Positions 52,225 to 60,285 of a DNA stretch of 64,000 nucleotides are shown here, in pieces. Position numbers and translations under genes: made by a program. The notes beneath the pieces were generated by a model that searched no databases, was not told the DNA's origin, and saw nothing but the letters and a program-made list of their open reading frames with translations. The stretch is from Nocardia pseudovaccinii NBRC 100343. Its GTDB lineage: Bacteria > Actinomycetota > Actinomycetes > Mycobacteriales > Mycobacteriaceae. Within the stretch, counting starts at the first letter, position 1, and every line of letters starts with the position of its first letter. The DNA lies in the NCBI RefSeq assembly GCF_001613225.1, contig NZ_BDBY01000071.1, positions 1-64,000 of the forward strand, read 5' to 3'.

Positions 52225-53883
52225 ATGGGCGAAGCATCGGGACGTCCACTGCCATTGCTCACCCTCGAGAACGAGTTCTTCTGGACCTCGGGGAGCGATG
52301 GCACGCTGCGCATACAGGAATGTGAATCCTGTGCGGCACTGATCCATCCACCGCAGCCGGTGTGCCGGTACTGCCGTGGACACGAGATGGGAGTGCGTGC
52401 CGTCTCGGGCTTCGCCACACTCGCGGGCTTCACTGTCAACCACCGGTTCGGTGTGCCGGGACTGCCCGCGCCCTATGTCGTGGCGCAGGTCGCGCTCGAG
52501 GAGGATCCGCGAGTTCGGCTGACCACCAATGTGATCGACTGCGATCCGGATGCCCTGGTCCTCGGCATGCGGCTCGAGGTGGTCTTCCAACAGGACGACG
52601 ACGTCTGGCTGCCGCTGTTCCGGCCCGTCGAAACGCAGCCGGAACCGGCCCCGCTGCCCGTGGACGATATTGCGCCACAGGAGTTCTGGCGGCATGTACG
52701 GCCCATGGTGCGGTCGGAGAAGTTCGAGGACCGGGTCGCGCTCACCGGTATCGGTATGTCACCGATCGGGCGGCGGCTGCAGGTTCCGCCGCTGCGGCTG
52801 ACCATCCAGGCCTGCGAACGCGCGATCGCCGACGCAGGATTGACGCTCGACGATATCGACGGCCTGTCGACCTATCCCGGCGGCGGCAATATGGGCGGAT
52901 TCAGCGAGGGCGGTGTCACTGCTCTGGAGTCCGCCATGGGCATCCGGCCGACCTGGTACAACGGCGGCATCGAGACCTTCGGCCCCGGTGGGGCGGTCAT
53001 CGCGGCCATGCTCGCGGTCGCGAGTGGGCTGGCCAGGCATGTGTTGTGTTTCCGCACCCTGTGGGAAGCCACCTTCAACGATCTGATGCGCACGGGCAAG
53101 ATCAAGCCATCGGGTGGGCGCACGCCCGGCTGGATGGCCCCCTTCGGCGCCACCTCGGCGGCACATACCTTGGCGCAGAACGCACAACGGCACTTCCATC
53201 GCTATGGCACCACTCGCGAAACCCTCGGCTGGATCGCACTGAATCAGCGCGCGAATGCCGAACTCGAGCCGACCGCGATCTACCGCGATCCGATGACCAT
53301 GCAGGACTATCTCGAGGCGCGCACGATCACCACACCATTCGGGCTCTACGACTGCGATGTGCCCTGTGACGGTGCGATCGCGGTCATCGTCTCCAGCGTG
53401 GACGCCGCGCGCGATCTGGCCAAGCCGCCGGTGCTGGTGGAGGCGGTCGGCACCCAGATCATCGAGCGCATCGAATGGGATCAGAGCACCCTCACCCACG
53501 AACCACAGGTGCTCGGCCCGGCCGCGCACCTGTGGACCCGAACCACGTTGCGCCCCACCGACGTCGATATCGCCGAGCTGTACGACGGCTTCACCTTCAA
53601 CTGCCTGTCCTGGCTGGAGGCCCTCGGCTTCTGCGGTATAGGCGAGGCCAAGGACTTCCTCGACGGCGGTAAGAACATCGCCCGCGACGGCCTGCTGCCG
53701 CTCAATACCCACGGTGGCCAGCTCTCGCACGGCCGCACCCACGGCATGGGCCTGCTGTACGAGGCGATCTTGCAGCTGCGCGGTGAAGCCGGTGCGCGCC
53801 AGGTCCCCGACGCCCGCATCGGTGTGGTGTCCAGCGGTGGGCTCACCCCCGGCGGGGCGATGCTGCTGCGGAGTGATTCATGA
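52225..53883 (+). CDS. DUF35 OB-fold protein fused to Ltp2-like thiolase-fold enzyme
   Basis: This 552-residue fusion from ATG 52225 follows GAGGAGG. The N-terminal part is a DUF35 protein with zinc ribbon C33-x2-C36...C47-x2-C50 and OB-fold to about residue 140. From 172 it is a thiolase-fold domain (ALTGIGMSPIGRRL), but the catalytic Cys position is replaced by Gly (ETFGPGGAV), and the end reads GGQLSHGRTHGMG. This suits Ltp2-like retro-aldolases, which with ChsH2-type DUF35 partners cut steroid side chains. Here both are one chain, an unusual arrangement. Aldolase activity is inferred. Confidence 0.82.
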   Translation: MGEASGRPLPLLTLENEFFWTSGSDGTLRIQECESCAALIHPPQPVCRYCRGHEMGVRAVSGFATLAGFTVNHRFGVPGLPAPYVVAQVALEEDPRVRLTTNVIDCDPDALVLGMRLEVVFQQDDDVWLPLFRPVETQPEPAPLPVDDIAPQEFWRHVRPMVRSEKFEDRVALTGIGMSPIGRRLQVPPLRLTIQACERAIADAGLTLDDIDGLSTYPGGGNMGGFSEGGVTALESAMGIRPTWYNGGIETFGPGGAVIAAMLAVASGLARHVLCFRTLWEATFNDLMRTGKIKPSGGRTPGWMAPFGATSAAHTLAQNAQRHFHRYGTTRETLGWIALNQRANAELEPTAIYRDPMTMQDYLEARTITTPFGLYDCDVPCDGAIAVIVSSVDAARDLAKPPVLVEAVGTQIIERIEWDQSTLTHEPQVLGPAAHLWTRTTLRPTDVDIAELYDGFTFNCLSWLEALGFCGIGEAKDFLDGGKNIARDGLLPLNTHGGQLSHGRTHGMGLLYEAILQLRGEAGARQVPDARIGVVSSGGLTPGGAMLLRSDS

Positions 53884-54854
53884 CGATTACCGAATCCGAT
53901 TTCTCGCTGCTGACCGGAGACGAACCGATTCCGGTCGTCACCGAGGTCGACGGCATTCCGATGTCGGGATTGCTGGCCGAGGCGCAGACACCGCGTGCGG
54001 TCGTACTCGCCCTGCACGGCGGGGCCACCACCTCGGCGTATTTCGACTGCCCGGACCATCCGCGACTGTCACTGCTGCGGCTGGCCGCCGCGGCCGGATA
54101 CACCGTGCTGGCCCTGGACCGTCCGGGATACGGCAGCTCGCGCACGCATGCCGACGAGCTCGCCGACCCACAGCGCCGTGTCGATCTGATGTACGCGGCG
54201 GCCGAGCAGCATCTCGGATCGCGGCCGCGCGGCGCGGGCACCTTCTTGCTCGCTCATTCCGCGGGCAGTGAATTGGCGTTGCGGATGGCGGCCGACGAGC
54301 GCGGCCGCGAATTGCTCGGCCTCGAATTGGCCGGGACCGGGCTGGAACATCAGCAGGAGGCCTACGACATCCTGTGGGGACCGGATCCGCACGGGAAACG
54401 GCGCATGCGTCGCGACGGCGTGCCGGGCGGGGTCACCGAACTGCTGTGGTATCCGGCCCGGCTGTATCCGCCCGAGTTGGTCGGCGGTGCGCGGATCGGG
54501 TCCTATGGCCCACGCTACGAAGGGAATTCGGTCGAGGACTGGCCGACGGTCACCTTTCCAACACTTGCCGCCGAAGTGCGGATTCCGGTGCGGTTCACTG
54601 TCGGCGACCACGAACGGGTGTGGCGCAACGATCCGGAGGCACTCGCTGAAGTCGCCGCCCGGTTCACCGCCGCGCCCAGGGTCGTGCTCAATATCCAGCC
54701 CAACAGCGGCCACAACCTCAGCATGGGACACACTGCCGCCGCCTACCACCTCGGTCTGCTCGCCTTCGCCGAAGAAGCCGCTGTCGCCCGGAGTCTCGGC
54801 GAATTCTCCGGTCCGGCAATACAATTCAACGGCGCAACCCAGGAGGTGAACTGA
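53880..54854 (+). CDS. Alpha/beta hydrolase
   Basis: This 324-residue protein starts at ATG 53880, overlapping the previous stop as ATGA. It has the oxyanion region LALHGGATTSAYFD, nucleophile elbow AHSAGS, and a late His in SGHNLSMG. It is a cytosolic serine hydrolase, likely a thioesterase or esterase acting on a pathway intermediate. The stop overlaps the DoxX start (TGATG). Confidence 0.87.
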   Translation: MTITESDFSLLTGDEPIPVVTEVDGIPMSGLLAEAQTPRAVVLALHGGATTSAYFDCPDHPRLSLLRLAAAAGYTVLALDRPGYGSSRTHADELADPQRRVDLMYAAAEQHLGSRPRGAGTFLLAHSAGSELALRMAADERGRELLGLELAGTGLEHQQEAYDILWGPDPHGKRRMRRDGVPGGVTELLWYPARLYPPELVGGARIGSYGPRYEGNSVEDWPTVTFPTLAAEVRIPVRFTVGDHERVWRNDPEALAEVAARFTAAPRVVLNIQPNSGHNLSMGHTAAAYHLGLLAFAEEAAVARSLGEFSGPAIQFNGATQEVN

Positions 54855-55357
54855 TGGACGTCGTCGACGTCGCCATCGCACTCGTGCGACTCGTCGTGGG
54901 GGCCACCATGATCGCCCACGGGGTCAATCACTGGGTGGGCGGTGGCAAGATCGCGGGCACCGCGCGCTGGTTCAGCGGCCTCGGACTGCGCGGCGGCGTT
55001 CTGCACGCGTGGCTGAGCGTCGTCACCGAAATCGGTGCGGGCGTGTTGTTGATCGTCGGGCTGCTCACCCCGCTGGCGTGTGCGGCGGTCGTCTCGGTGA
55101 TGGCGGTCGCGGGTCTGCTCGCCCACCGCACCAACGGATTCTTCGTATTCAAAGAGGGGTACGAGTATGTGCTCGTGCTCGCGGTCGTTTCGCTGGCGCT
55201 GGGGCTGCTCGGTCCCGGCTCGCTGTCCATCGATCACGCCGCCGATATCGAGATAACGGGCTGGGCCGGTGGCGGCATCGCCCTCGGGGTCGGCCTGGTC
55301 GCCACCGCGGGCCTGCTCGCCGTGTTCTGGCGGCCCGAAGCGAAAGGCGAAAAGTGA
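54854..55357 (+). CDS. DoxX-family membrane protein
   Basis: This 167-residue protein is clearly paralogous to the protein at 4652-5158: both share AHG-x-NH, a TARWF/TAGWF segment and (R/K)xNGFFVFKxGYEYV. It has four membrane helices. ATG 54854 follows AGGAGG and shares bases with the previous stop. The occurrence in two catabolic neighbourhoods suggests a membrane redox or quinone-linked role for the pathway. Confidence 0.9.
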   Translation: MDVVDVAIALVRLVVGATMIAHGVNHWVGGGKIAGTARWFSGLGLRGGVLHAWLSVVTEIGAGVLLIVGLLTPLACAAVVSVMAVAGLLAHRTNGFFVFKEGYEYVLVLAVVSLALGLLGPGSLSIDHAADIEITGWAGGGIALGVGLVATAGLLAVFWRPEAKGEK

Positions 55358-56175
55358 TGCGGGTCGGATTCATCGGACTCGGCAGCCAAGGTGGGCCGAT
55401 GGCGCGCCGGATCGTCGACTCCGGATATGAGACGACGCTGTGGGCGCGGCGGCCAGCCTCGCTGGAGCCGTATGCCGATACAGCGGCGAAGGTCGCCGCA
55501 TCACCCGCGGAACTGGCCGCAGCGAGCGACATGGTCTGCCTCTGCGTGGTCGGCGATGCCGATGTCCGCGAGGTCGTGACCGGCGCCGACGGCGTACTGG
55601 CGGGCATGGCCGCTGGCACGATCCTCGCCGTGCACAGCACGGTGCATCCGGACACCTGCCGTGATCTTGCCGATATCGCTGTGGCACAGGGTGTTTCGAT
55701 CGTCGACGCACCGGTCAGCGGCGGCGGCGCCGCGGCCGCCGACGGCCGGTTGCTGGTAATGGTCGGCGGCTCGACCGATATCGTCGAACGCGCTCGCCCG
55801 GTATTCGAGACCTACGCCGAACCCGTCGTCTATCTGGGCCCGCTCGGCGCCGGACAGACCGCAAAGCTCCTCAACAACCTGCTGTTCACCGCGAATCTCG
55901 CAACGGCGGCAAGCACTCTCGCGCTCGGTGCGTCGATCGGTATCGATCCGACCCGCCTCGGCGAGGTGATCTCGCACGGCACCGCCGACAGCTTCGCGCT
56001 CGGCCGTGTCGTCTCCGCGGGCGGCACCCTGGACCGGATCGCCGCGCATGCCGGGCCACTGCTGCGCAAAGATGTCGGCCTGATCGCGGATCTGGCCGCC
56101 GCCGCGAGCGCCGAGCCCGGCATCGTGCTCGACGCCGCGGACGCGACCCTCGCGATGATCGATCACCCGCGCTGA
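55357..56175 (+). CDS. 3-Hydroxyisobutyrate dehydrogenase-like NAD(P) oxidoreductase
   Basis: This 272-residue protein from ATG 55357 (TGATG overlap) has the Rossmann motif VGFIGLGSQGGPMA and DAPVSGGGAAAADG, which contains the substrate-binding SGG. A Lys sits in AGQTAKLLNNLL at the catalytic position, so it is a beta-hydroxyacid dehydrogenase family member. It should oxidise a hydroxyacid or semialdehyde. The next gene encodes a second, similar enzyme, perhaps forming a heteromer with it. Confidence 0.9.
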   Translation: MRVGFIGLGSQGGPMARRIVDSGYETTLWARRPASLEPYADTAAKVAASPAELAAASDMVCLCVVGDADVREVVTGADGVLAGMAAGTILAVHSTVHPDTCRDLADIAVAQGVSIVDAPVSGGGAAAADGRLLVMVGGSTDIVERARPVFETYAEPVVYLGPLGAGQTAKLLNNLLFTANLATAASTLALGASIGIDPTRLGEVISHGTADSFALGRVVSAGGTLDRIAAHAGPLLRKDVGLIADLAAAASAEPGIVLDAADATLAMIDHPR

Positions 56176-56969
56176 TGCGCGTCGGATTCCTCGGCGCCGG
56201 GCGGATGGGGCGTCCCATGGTCGAGCGGCTGGTCCGAGCCGGACACGAGGTGTGCGCGCTCGGCCGGTCGCTCGAAGCACGCCGGGCCCTCACCGAGATC
56301 GGGGCGCAGGCGGTATCGGCCCCCGCGGCCGTCGGGACCAACGCCGATCTGGTCATCGTGTGCGTCTTCACCGATGAACAGGTTCGAGCGGTATGTCTCG
56401 GCACACCGCTGCTGGCCGCCATGCCATCCGGATCGACTCTCGTCCTGCACACCACCGGCAGTCCGCACACGTCGGCGGCCATTGCCGCCGAAGCCGTTGC
56501 CGCACATGGCATCCAGGTGCTCGACGCGCCCGTCAGCGGCGGCCCGCCCGATATCGCGGCCGGGCGGCTCACTCTCTTCGTCGGCGGTCCAGCCGAGACC
56601 GTGGACCGGATCCGGCCCGTGCTGGCCGCCTATGGCGACCCGATTCTGCACGTCGGTCCGCTCGGTGCGGGCCAGCGCGTCAAGTTGGTCAACAATGCCG
56701 TATTCGCCGCACAGCTCGGAATACTCACCGCGGCAGTGGATCTCGGGAAACAGCTGGGCGTTGCCGAGAACACCCTGTTGGCCGCGCTGCCGCACGGCAG
56801 TGCGGCAAGTCGCGCGCTGACCGGTGTCGCGGGCCGGGGGTCGGTGGCCGAATTCAGCGCATCGGTCGGCGAATTCGTCGGCAAGGATGTCGCAGCGGTC
56901 CGGTCGGTCGCCGCCGAACTCGGCACCGATCTCGGCCTGCTCGACGACGCGATCGACAACCGGCGCTGA
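56175..56969 (+). CDS. Second 3-hydroxyisobutyrate dehydrogenase-like oxidoreductase
   Basis: This 264-residue paralogue of the preceding protein has VGFLGAGRMGRPMV, DAPVSGGPPDIAAG and GAGQRVKLVNN with the catalytic Lys. It starts by TGATG overlap and ends the nine-gene block, with a perfect hairpin 12 bp later. Tandem duplication with divergence is likely; the two may handle different stereoisomers or chain positions. Confidence 0.9.
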   Translation: MRVGFLGAGRMGRPMVERLVRAGHEVCALGRSLEARRALTEIGAQAVSAPAAVGTNADLVIVCVFTDEQVRAVCLGTPLLAAMPSGSTLVLHTTGSPHTSAAIAAEAVAAHGIQVLDAPVSGGPPDIAAGRLTLFVGGPAETVDRIRPVLAAYGDPILHVGPLGAGQRVKLVNNAVFAAQLGILTAAVDLGKQLGVAENTLLAALPHGSAASRALTGVAGRGSVAEFSASVGEFVGKDVAAVRSVAAELGTDLGLLDDAIDNRR

Positions 56970-56980
56970 CGCGTACAAGG

Positions 56981-57021
56981 CGGCGCCCCGAACCTGCTGC
57001 CGGTACAGGTTCGGGGCGCCG
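56981..57021. terminator. Bidirectional terminator after the P450 operon
   Basis: A perfect 16-bp stem (arms 56981-56996 and 57006-57021) with a 9-base loop lies between convergent stops at 56969 and 57054. No T-run follows. Confidence 0.82.
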
Positions 57022-57053
57022 TTCCCACCGCGCCACGCTGCGCGGGTGAGCCA

Positions 57054-58499
57054 TCAGACCCGTGCGGGAACTTCCGCTTCGGTCTGCTCGGCCGGACCCG
57101 CGGCAATCGCACGACGGACCGGAATGGCCATCGCGACCAACGCCGCCAGCACCGATACGCCACATCCGATCAAGAACGCGACGCGGAAACCGTCCTCGGT
57201 GGGGATGCTGTGACCGCCGACCGTGATGGTCAACTGTGCCAGCACCGCGCCGACCACGGCCGCGGAGATCGAGGTGCCGATCGAGCGCATCAGGGTGTTG
57301 AAGCCATTGGCGGCAGCGGTTTCCGACTGCGGCACCGCACCCATGATCAGCGCGGGCATCGCGCCGTAAGCGAAACCGACACCCGAGCTGCAGATGATGT
57401 TCACGATCAGCAGGCCCCAGGTGCTGCCCATCAGGACCTGCGCGGCGCCGTAGCCGATGGCCATGACGACGGCGCCGACGACGAGGGTGAACTTCGGACC
57501 GCGCATTGCCGACAGCTTCGCGCCGACCGGGGAGATGAGCATCATCATGATGCCTGCGGGGGCCATCCACAGACCCATCGCCATCATCGACTGGCCGAGA
57601 CCGTAACCGAGTGAACTGGGCAGCTGCATCAACTGCGGGACGCTCAGCTGCAACGCGTACATGCCGACGCCGATGGCGACCGTCGCGAGATTGGTGACGA
57701 GCACCTGCGGCCGGGCGGTGACCCGCAGGTCGACCAGCGGCTCGACGGTTCGCAGCTCCCACCAACCCCACACCAGCAGCACCACTACGGCCGCGACGAA
57801 CAGGCCGACAATGCTGCCGCTCGTCCAACCCCACGTCGCGCCCTTGGACACGGCGAGCAGCAGCGACACCAGACCGGCGCCGAGCAGTACCGCACCGAGT
57901 CCGTCGAAACGACCCGACGGCCCTTCGGCAATGCCCTCAGGGACGATCAGCGTAATCAGCGCGGTGGCGACCGCGACCAGCGCCGCCGCCGCCCAGAACA
58001 GCACCCGCCAGTTGCTGTACTCGGTGACCGCCGCCGCCAACGGCAGCCCGAGCGCGCCACCGATACCGAGCGAGGAACTGATCAGCGCGATGGCCGAGCC
58101 GAGTCGCTCGGGCGGCAGCACATCGCGCAGCAGCGCGACGGCCAGCGGAATGGTGCCGAAGCCGAGGCCCTGCAGGCCGCGACCGACGATCATCGGCAGC
58201 AATGAACCCGCCATGGCGCAGACCACCGAGCCGACTATGAGGGGCACGGTCGAGGCGATCACCATCCGGCGCTTGCCGAACATATCGCCGAGGCGTCCGG
58301 CGACCGGGGTGGCGACCGCACCCACCAGCAGAGTGACCGTGACGACCCAGGATGTATTGGCCGCCGAGGAATTCAGAATCTGCGGCAACTCGCCGAGCAA
58401 TGGCACTACCAGCGTCTGCATCAGCGACGCGACGATGCCGGTATAGGCCAGCACCGCCAGGATGGCGCCTGGCCGGACAGCGGAATCAGGCTTGTCCAC
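57054..58499 (-). CDS. MFS drug/metabolite exporter, DHA2-like
   Basis: This 481-residue transporter from GTG 58499 follows GAGGGAGA. It has about 14 hydrophobic helices, the loop motif GRLGDMFGKRRM of the major facilitator family, and ALGLPLAAAVTE in helix 5 with the antiporter pattern. It is divergent from a MarR gene with a four-copy operator between them, a classic exporter/repressor pair. It probably exports a toxic intermediate or drug using the proton gradient. Confidence 0.9.
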   Translation of the reverse strand: MDKPDSAVRPGAILAVLAYTGIVASLMQTLVVPLLGELPQILNSSAANTSWVVTVTLLVGAVATPVAGRLGDMFGKRRMVIASTVPLIVGSVVCAMAGSLLPMIVGRGLQGLGFGTIPLAVALLRDVLPPERLGSAIALISSSLGIGGALGLPLAAAVTEYSNWRVLFWAAAALVAVATALITLIVPEGIAEGPSGRFDGLGAVLLGAGLVSLLLAVSKGATWGWTSGSIVGLFVAAVVVLLVWGWWELRTVEPLVDLRVTARPQVLVTNLATVAIGVGMYALQLSVPQLMQLPSSLGYGLGQSMMAMGLWMAPAGIMMMLISPVGAKLSAMRGPKFTLVVGAVVMAIGYGAAQVLMGSTWGLLIVNIICSSGVGFAYGAMPALIMGAVPQSETAAANGFNTLMRSIGTSISAAVVGAVLAQLTITVGGHSIPTEDGFRVAFLIGCGVSVLAALVAMAIPVRRAIAAGPAEQTEAEVPARV

Positions 58500-58530
58500 C
58501 TAAATCTCCCTCGGACTCACAACAATCAGC

Positions 58531-58596
58531 GTGTATCGTACACTACATGTGTATCATGCATTCCACGTGAGCAATACACGCACTGTGTGTGATGCA
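58531..58596. promoter_or_regulatory. Four-copy repeat array between MFS and MarR genes, likely MarR operators
   Basis: GTGTATCGTACA (58531-58542), GTGTATCATGCA (58549-58560) and GTGTGTGATGCA (58585-58596) are direct repeats at 18 and 36 bp. An inverted copy, GTGTATTGCTCA on the minus strand, fills 58568-58579. The array has nearly regular helical spacing. Confidence 0.62.
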
Positions 58597-58616
58597 CATC
58601 TCCGAGGGAGGAAGGC

Positions 58617-59084
58617 ATGGACAAGCGCATACAACTGATCGAGTTCGAGACCTTGCTACTCGGCCACTACCGGCTGAGCCCGCAGCATCGGCGTACCGAT
58701 GACCCGCTGGAGCGCAGCTCGTATCTGCTACTGAGCCGACTGCGGATCCAGGGCCCGATGTCGCTGCGACAGCTCAGCGACGCGCTGGGATTGGATGTGT
58801 CGACGCTGCATCGGCAGACCGCCACACTGCTGCGGACCGGACTCGTCGAACGCATTCCCGATCCGGAGGGCGGTATCGCGCGCAAGTTTCGCGTCACCGC
58901 CGCGGGTGGTCAGCGCCTCGACCAGGAGCGCGCTGTCATCATCGAGGTCCTGGCAGCGGTGACGCGGGATTGGACCGGCGAGGAGCGCGCCGAATTCGCC
59001 CGCTATCTGGAGCGTTTCAACAGCGATATCGAGCGGCTGTACGGACGGACGTGGCCGCGCCCGGAGCCGATGCCCGCCCGGTAG
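58617..59084 (+). CDS. MarR-family transcriptional regulator
   Basis: This 155-residue protein from ATG 58617 (GGAGGAAGG upstream) has the winged helix pattern SLRQLSDALGLDVSTLHRQTATLLRTGLVERI and a wing EGGIARKFRVT. MarR proteins repress exporter genes and release DNA when a phenolic or lipophilic ligand binds. The divergent exporter and the repeat array support this. The gene ends just before the fadD remnant on the opposite strand. Confidence 0.92.
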   Translation: MDKRIQLIEFETLLLGHYRLSPQHRRTDDPLERSSYLLLSRLRIQGPMSLRQLSDALGLDVSTLHRQTATLLRTGLVERIPDPEGGIARKFRVTAAGGQRLDQERAVIIEVLAAVTRDWTGEERAEFARYLERFNSDIERLYGRTWPRPEPMPAR

Positions 59085-59089
59085 GGCAC

Positions 59090-59482
59090 TCAGCTGACCA
59101 GCGTGTCGTGGCCTTCCCAATACTGGGCGCGCAGCTGGCGTTTGTAGAGTTTGCCGCTGGGATCACGGGGCAATTCGACGACGAAGTCGACCGTGCGCGG
59201 GCATTTGTAGGCGGCTAGTTCCGCGCGGCAGCAGGCGATCAGCTCGGCCGCGAGTCCGGCACCGGCGGCAGCCGGATCGACCAGTTGGACAACGGCTTTC
59301 ACCGCCTCGCCCATTTCCTCGTCCGGCACGCCGAGCACAGCGACGTCGGCGACCGCGGCATGCGCGGCGAGCAGGTTCTCAGCCTCCTGCGGGTAGATAT
59401 TGACCCCGCCCGAGATGATCATGTGGGCTTGCCGATCGGCAAGATACAGATAGCCGTCGTCGTCGGCATCGAGATAGCCCAT
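59090..59482 (-). pseudogene. Truncated acyl-CoA ligase (fadD), C-terminal remnant
   Basis: About 130 residues of the C-terminal domain remain: GYLDADDDGYLYLADRQAHMIISGGVNIYP and the final PRDPSGKLYK with the catalytic Lys. The remnant starts at the right end of a TnpB element (59483), while the N-terminal remnant lies on its other side. The centre, some 350 residues with the AMP loop, is missing, so it is inactive. Confidence 0.88.
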
Positions 59483-59879
59483 TTGACGTCCTCCCCGCCC
59501 TGAAGTGAAAGATGGGGACTCCCACCGCTAGGCGCGGCAGTTGGTTCCTGCTTCGCGGACCGGCCGACGCCGAGGTCTCCACAGGCTGTCACCGCACGTC
59601 CTGCGGCGAGAATGTTCTTGGCCGCGTTCACATCCGCGTTCATGCTGTACCCGCACATGGTGCACTGGAAGCGCGCTTCGCGTCGGCGAGTTGGCGGGCT
59701 TGCTCGTTGTAGTTGATCCAGCAGCCTCGGCGCCGGTACTCGCGACGCTGCTCCAACGCGGTGTTCCACACGGCGCGACAGGTGTCGCCGATCAGTTCGG
59801 TGAACTCGGCCTGTTCGGGCGTGAACTCCACCCGATACCGCCGCCCCGTCAGCATGTTCGACAGCCTAACATTTTGCAT
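59483..59879 (-). mobile_element. TnpB (IS200/IS605-type) relic with internal deletion
   Basis: From ATG 59879 about 70 codons encode a TnpB N-terminus ([43 protein letters not shown]). Near 59680 it switches frame to the C-terminal zinc-finger end [21 protein letters not shown]. The RuvC catalytic middle is deleted. After its stop, a GGCGGGGAGGACGTCAAA stretch resembles the right end of actinobacterial IS200/IS605 elements. No TnpA or left end was found, so it cannot move. The right-end RNA region may still be transcribed. Confidence 0.82.
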
Positions 59880-60033
59880 AGGTCACCACCTCGCCGCTGG
59901 CCGCCAGCACGATCGCCGGGCGGTCCGGCGCCCGATCAGCGTGCCAGCCGCGCGTCATCGGTGCCGCGGTGGTCCGCACAACGTCGTCGGCCGCCACTGG
60001 ATCAGCTTGTCCGGCAACGTGATTCTCGGCCAT
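59866..60033 (-). pseudogene. fadD N-terminal remnant
   Basis: ATG 60033 (GAGGAA upstream) opens MAENHVAG..., continuing with TRGWHADRAPDRPAIVLAASGEVVTYA, a typical acyl-CoA ligase N-terminus. After codon TAT at 59878-59880 it enters the TnpB relic and stops at 59866. With the piece at 59090-59482 this was one gene. The start region carries two weak copies of the recurring palindrome. Confidence 0.8.
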
Positions 60034-60047
60034 GGAACAACACTCTT
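60013..60047 (-). promoter_or_regulatory. Weak GAGARTNNNRYTCTC-type pair at broken fadD start
   Basis: GGCAACGTGATTCTC at 60013-60027 (9 of 12) and TGGAACAACACTCTT at 60033-60047 (8 of 12) are 20 bp apart. The first lies inside coding sequence. The evidence is weak. Confidence 0.3.
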
Positions 60048-60096
60048 CCTCGAATTGGATGCCGATCAGCTGATATAGGCGGCCGCACCAAACCGG

Positions 60097-60285
60097 TCAA
60101 CTCACGGTGATGGCATGCTCCGGGCAGGCCGACACCGCCACCAGGACAGCACTGGCGTGGTCGGCCGGAACCTCGGGACTCTGCACCTCGGCGTAGCCGT
60201 CGTCGTTGAGCGCGAACACCTCTGGGCACAACGCCACGCACACTCCGTGTCCGCGACAGTGGTCGGAATCGACCGAGACCTTCAT
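60097..60285 (-). CDS. Ferredoxin, 3Fe-4S type
   Basis: This 62-residue protein has CRGHGVCVALCPEVF and ACPEHAI, a C-x5-C-x3-C...CP pattern. It is coupled to the preceding P450 (start/stop overlap ATGA) and should donate electrons to it. It differs from the ferredoxin at 50643 in having one more Cys, so the two P450s probably use separate partners. Confidence 0.93.
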   Translation of the reverse strand: MKVSVDSDHCRGHGVCVALCPEVFALNDDGYAEVQSPEVPADHASAVLVAVSACPEHAITVS

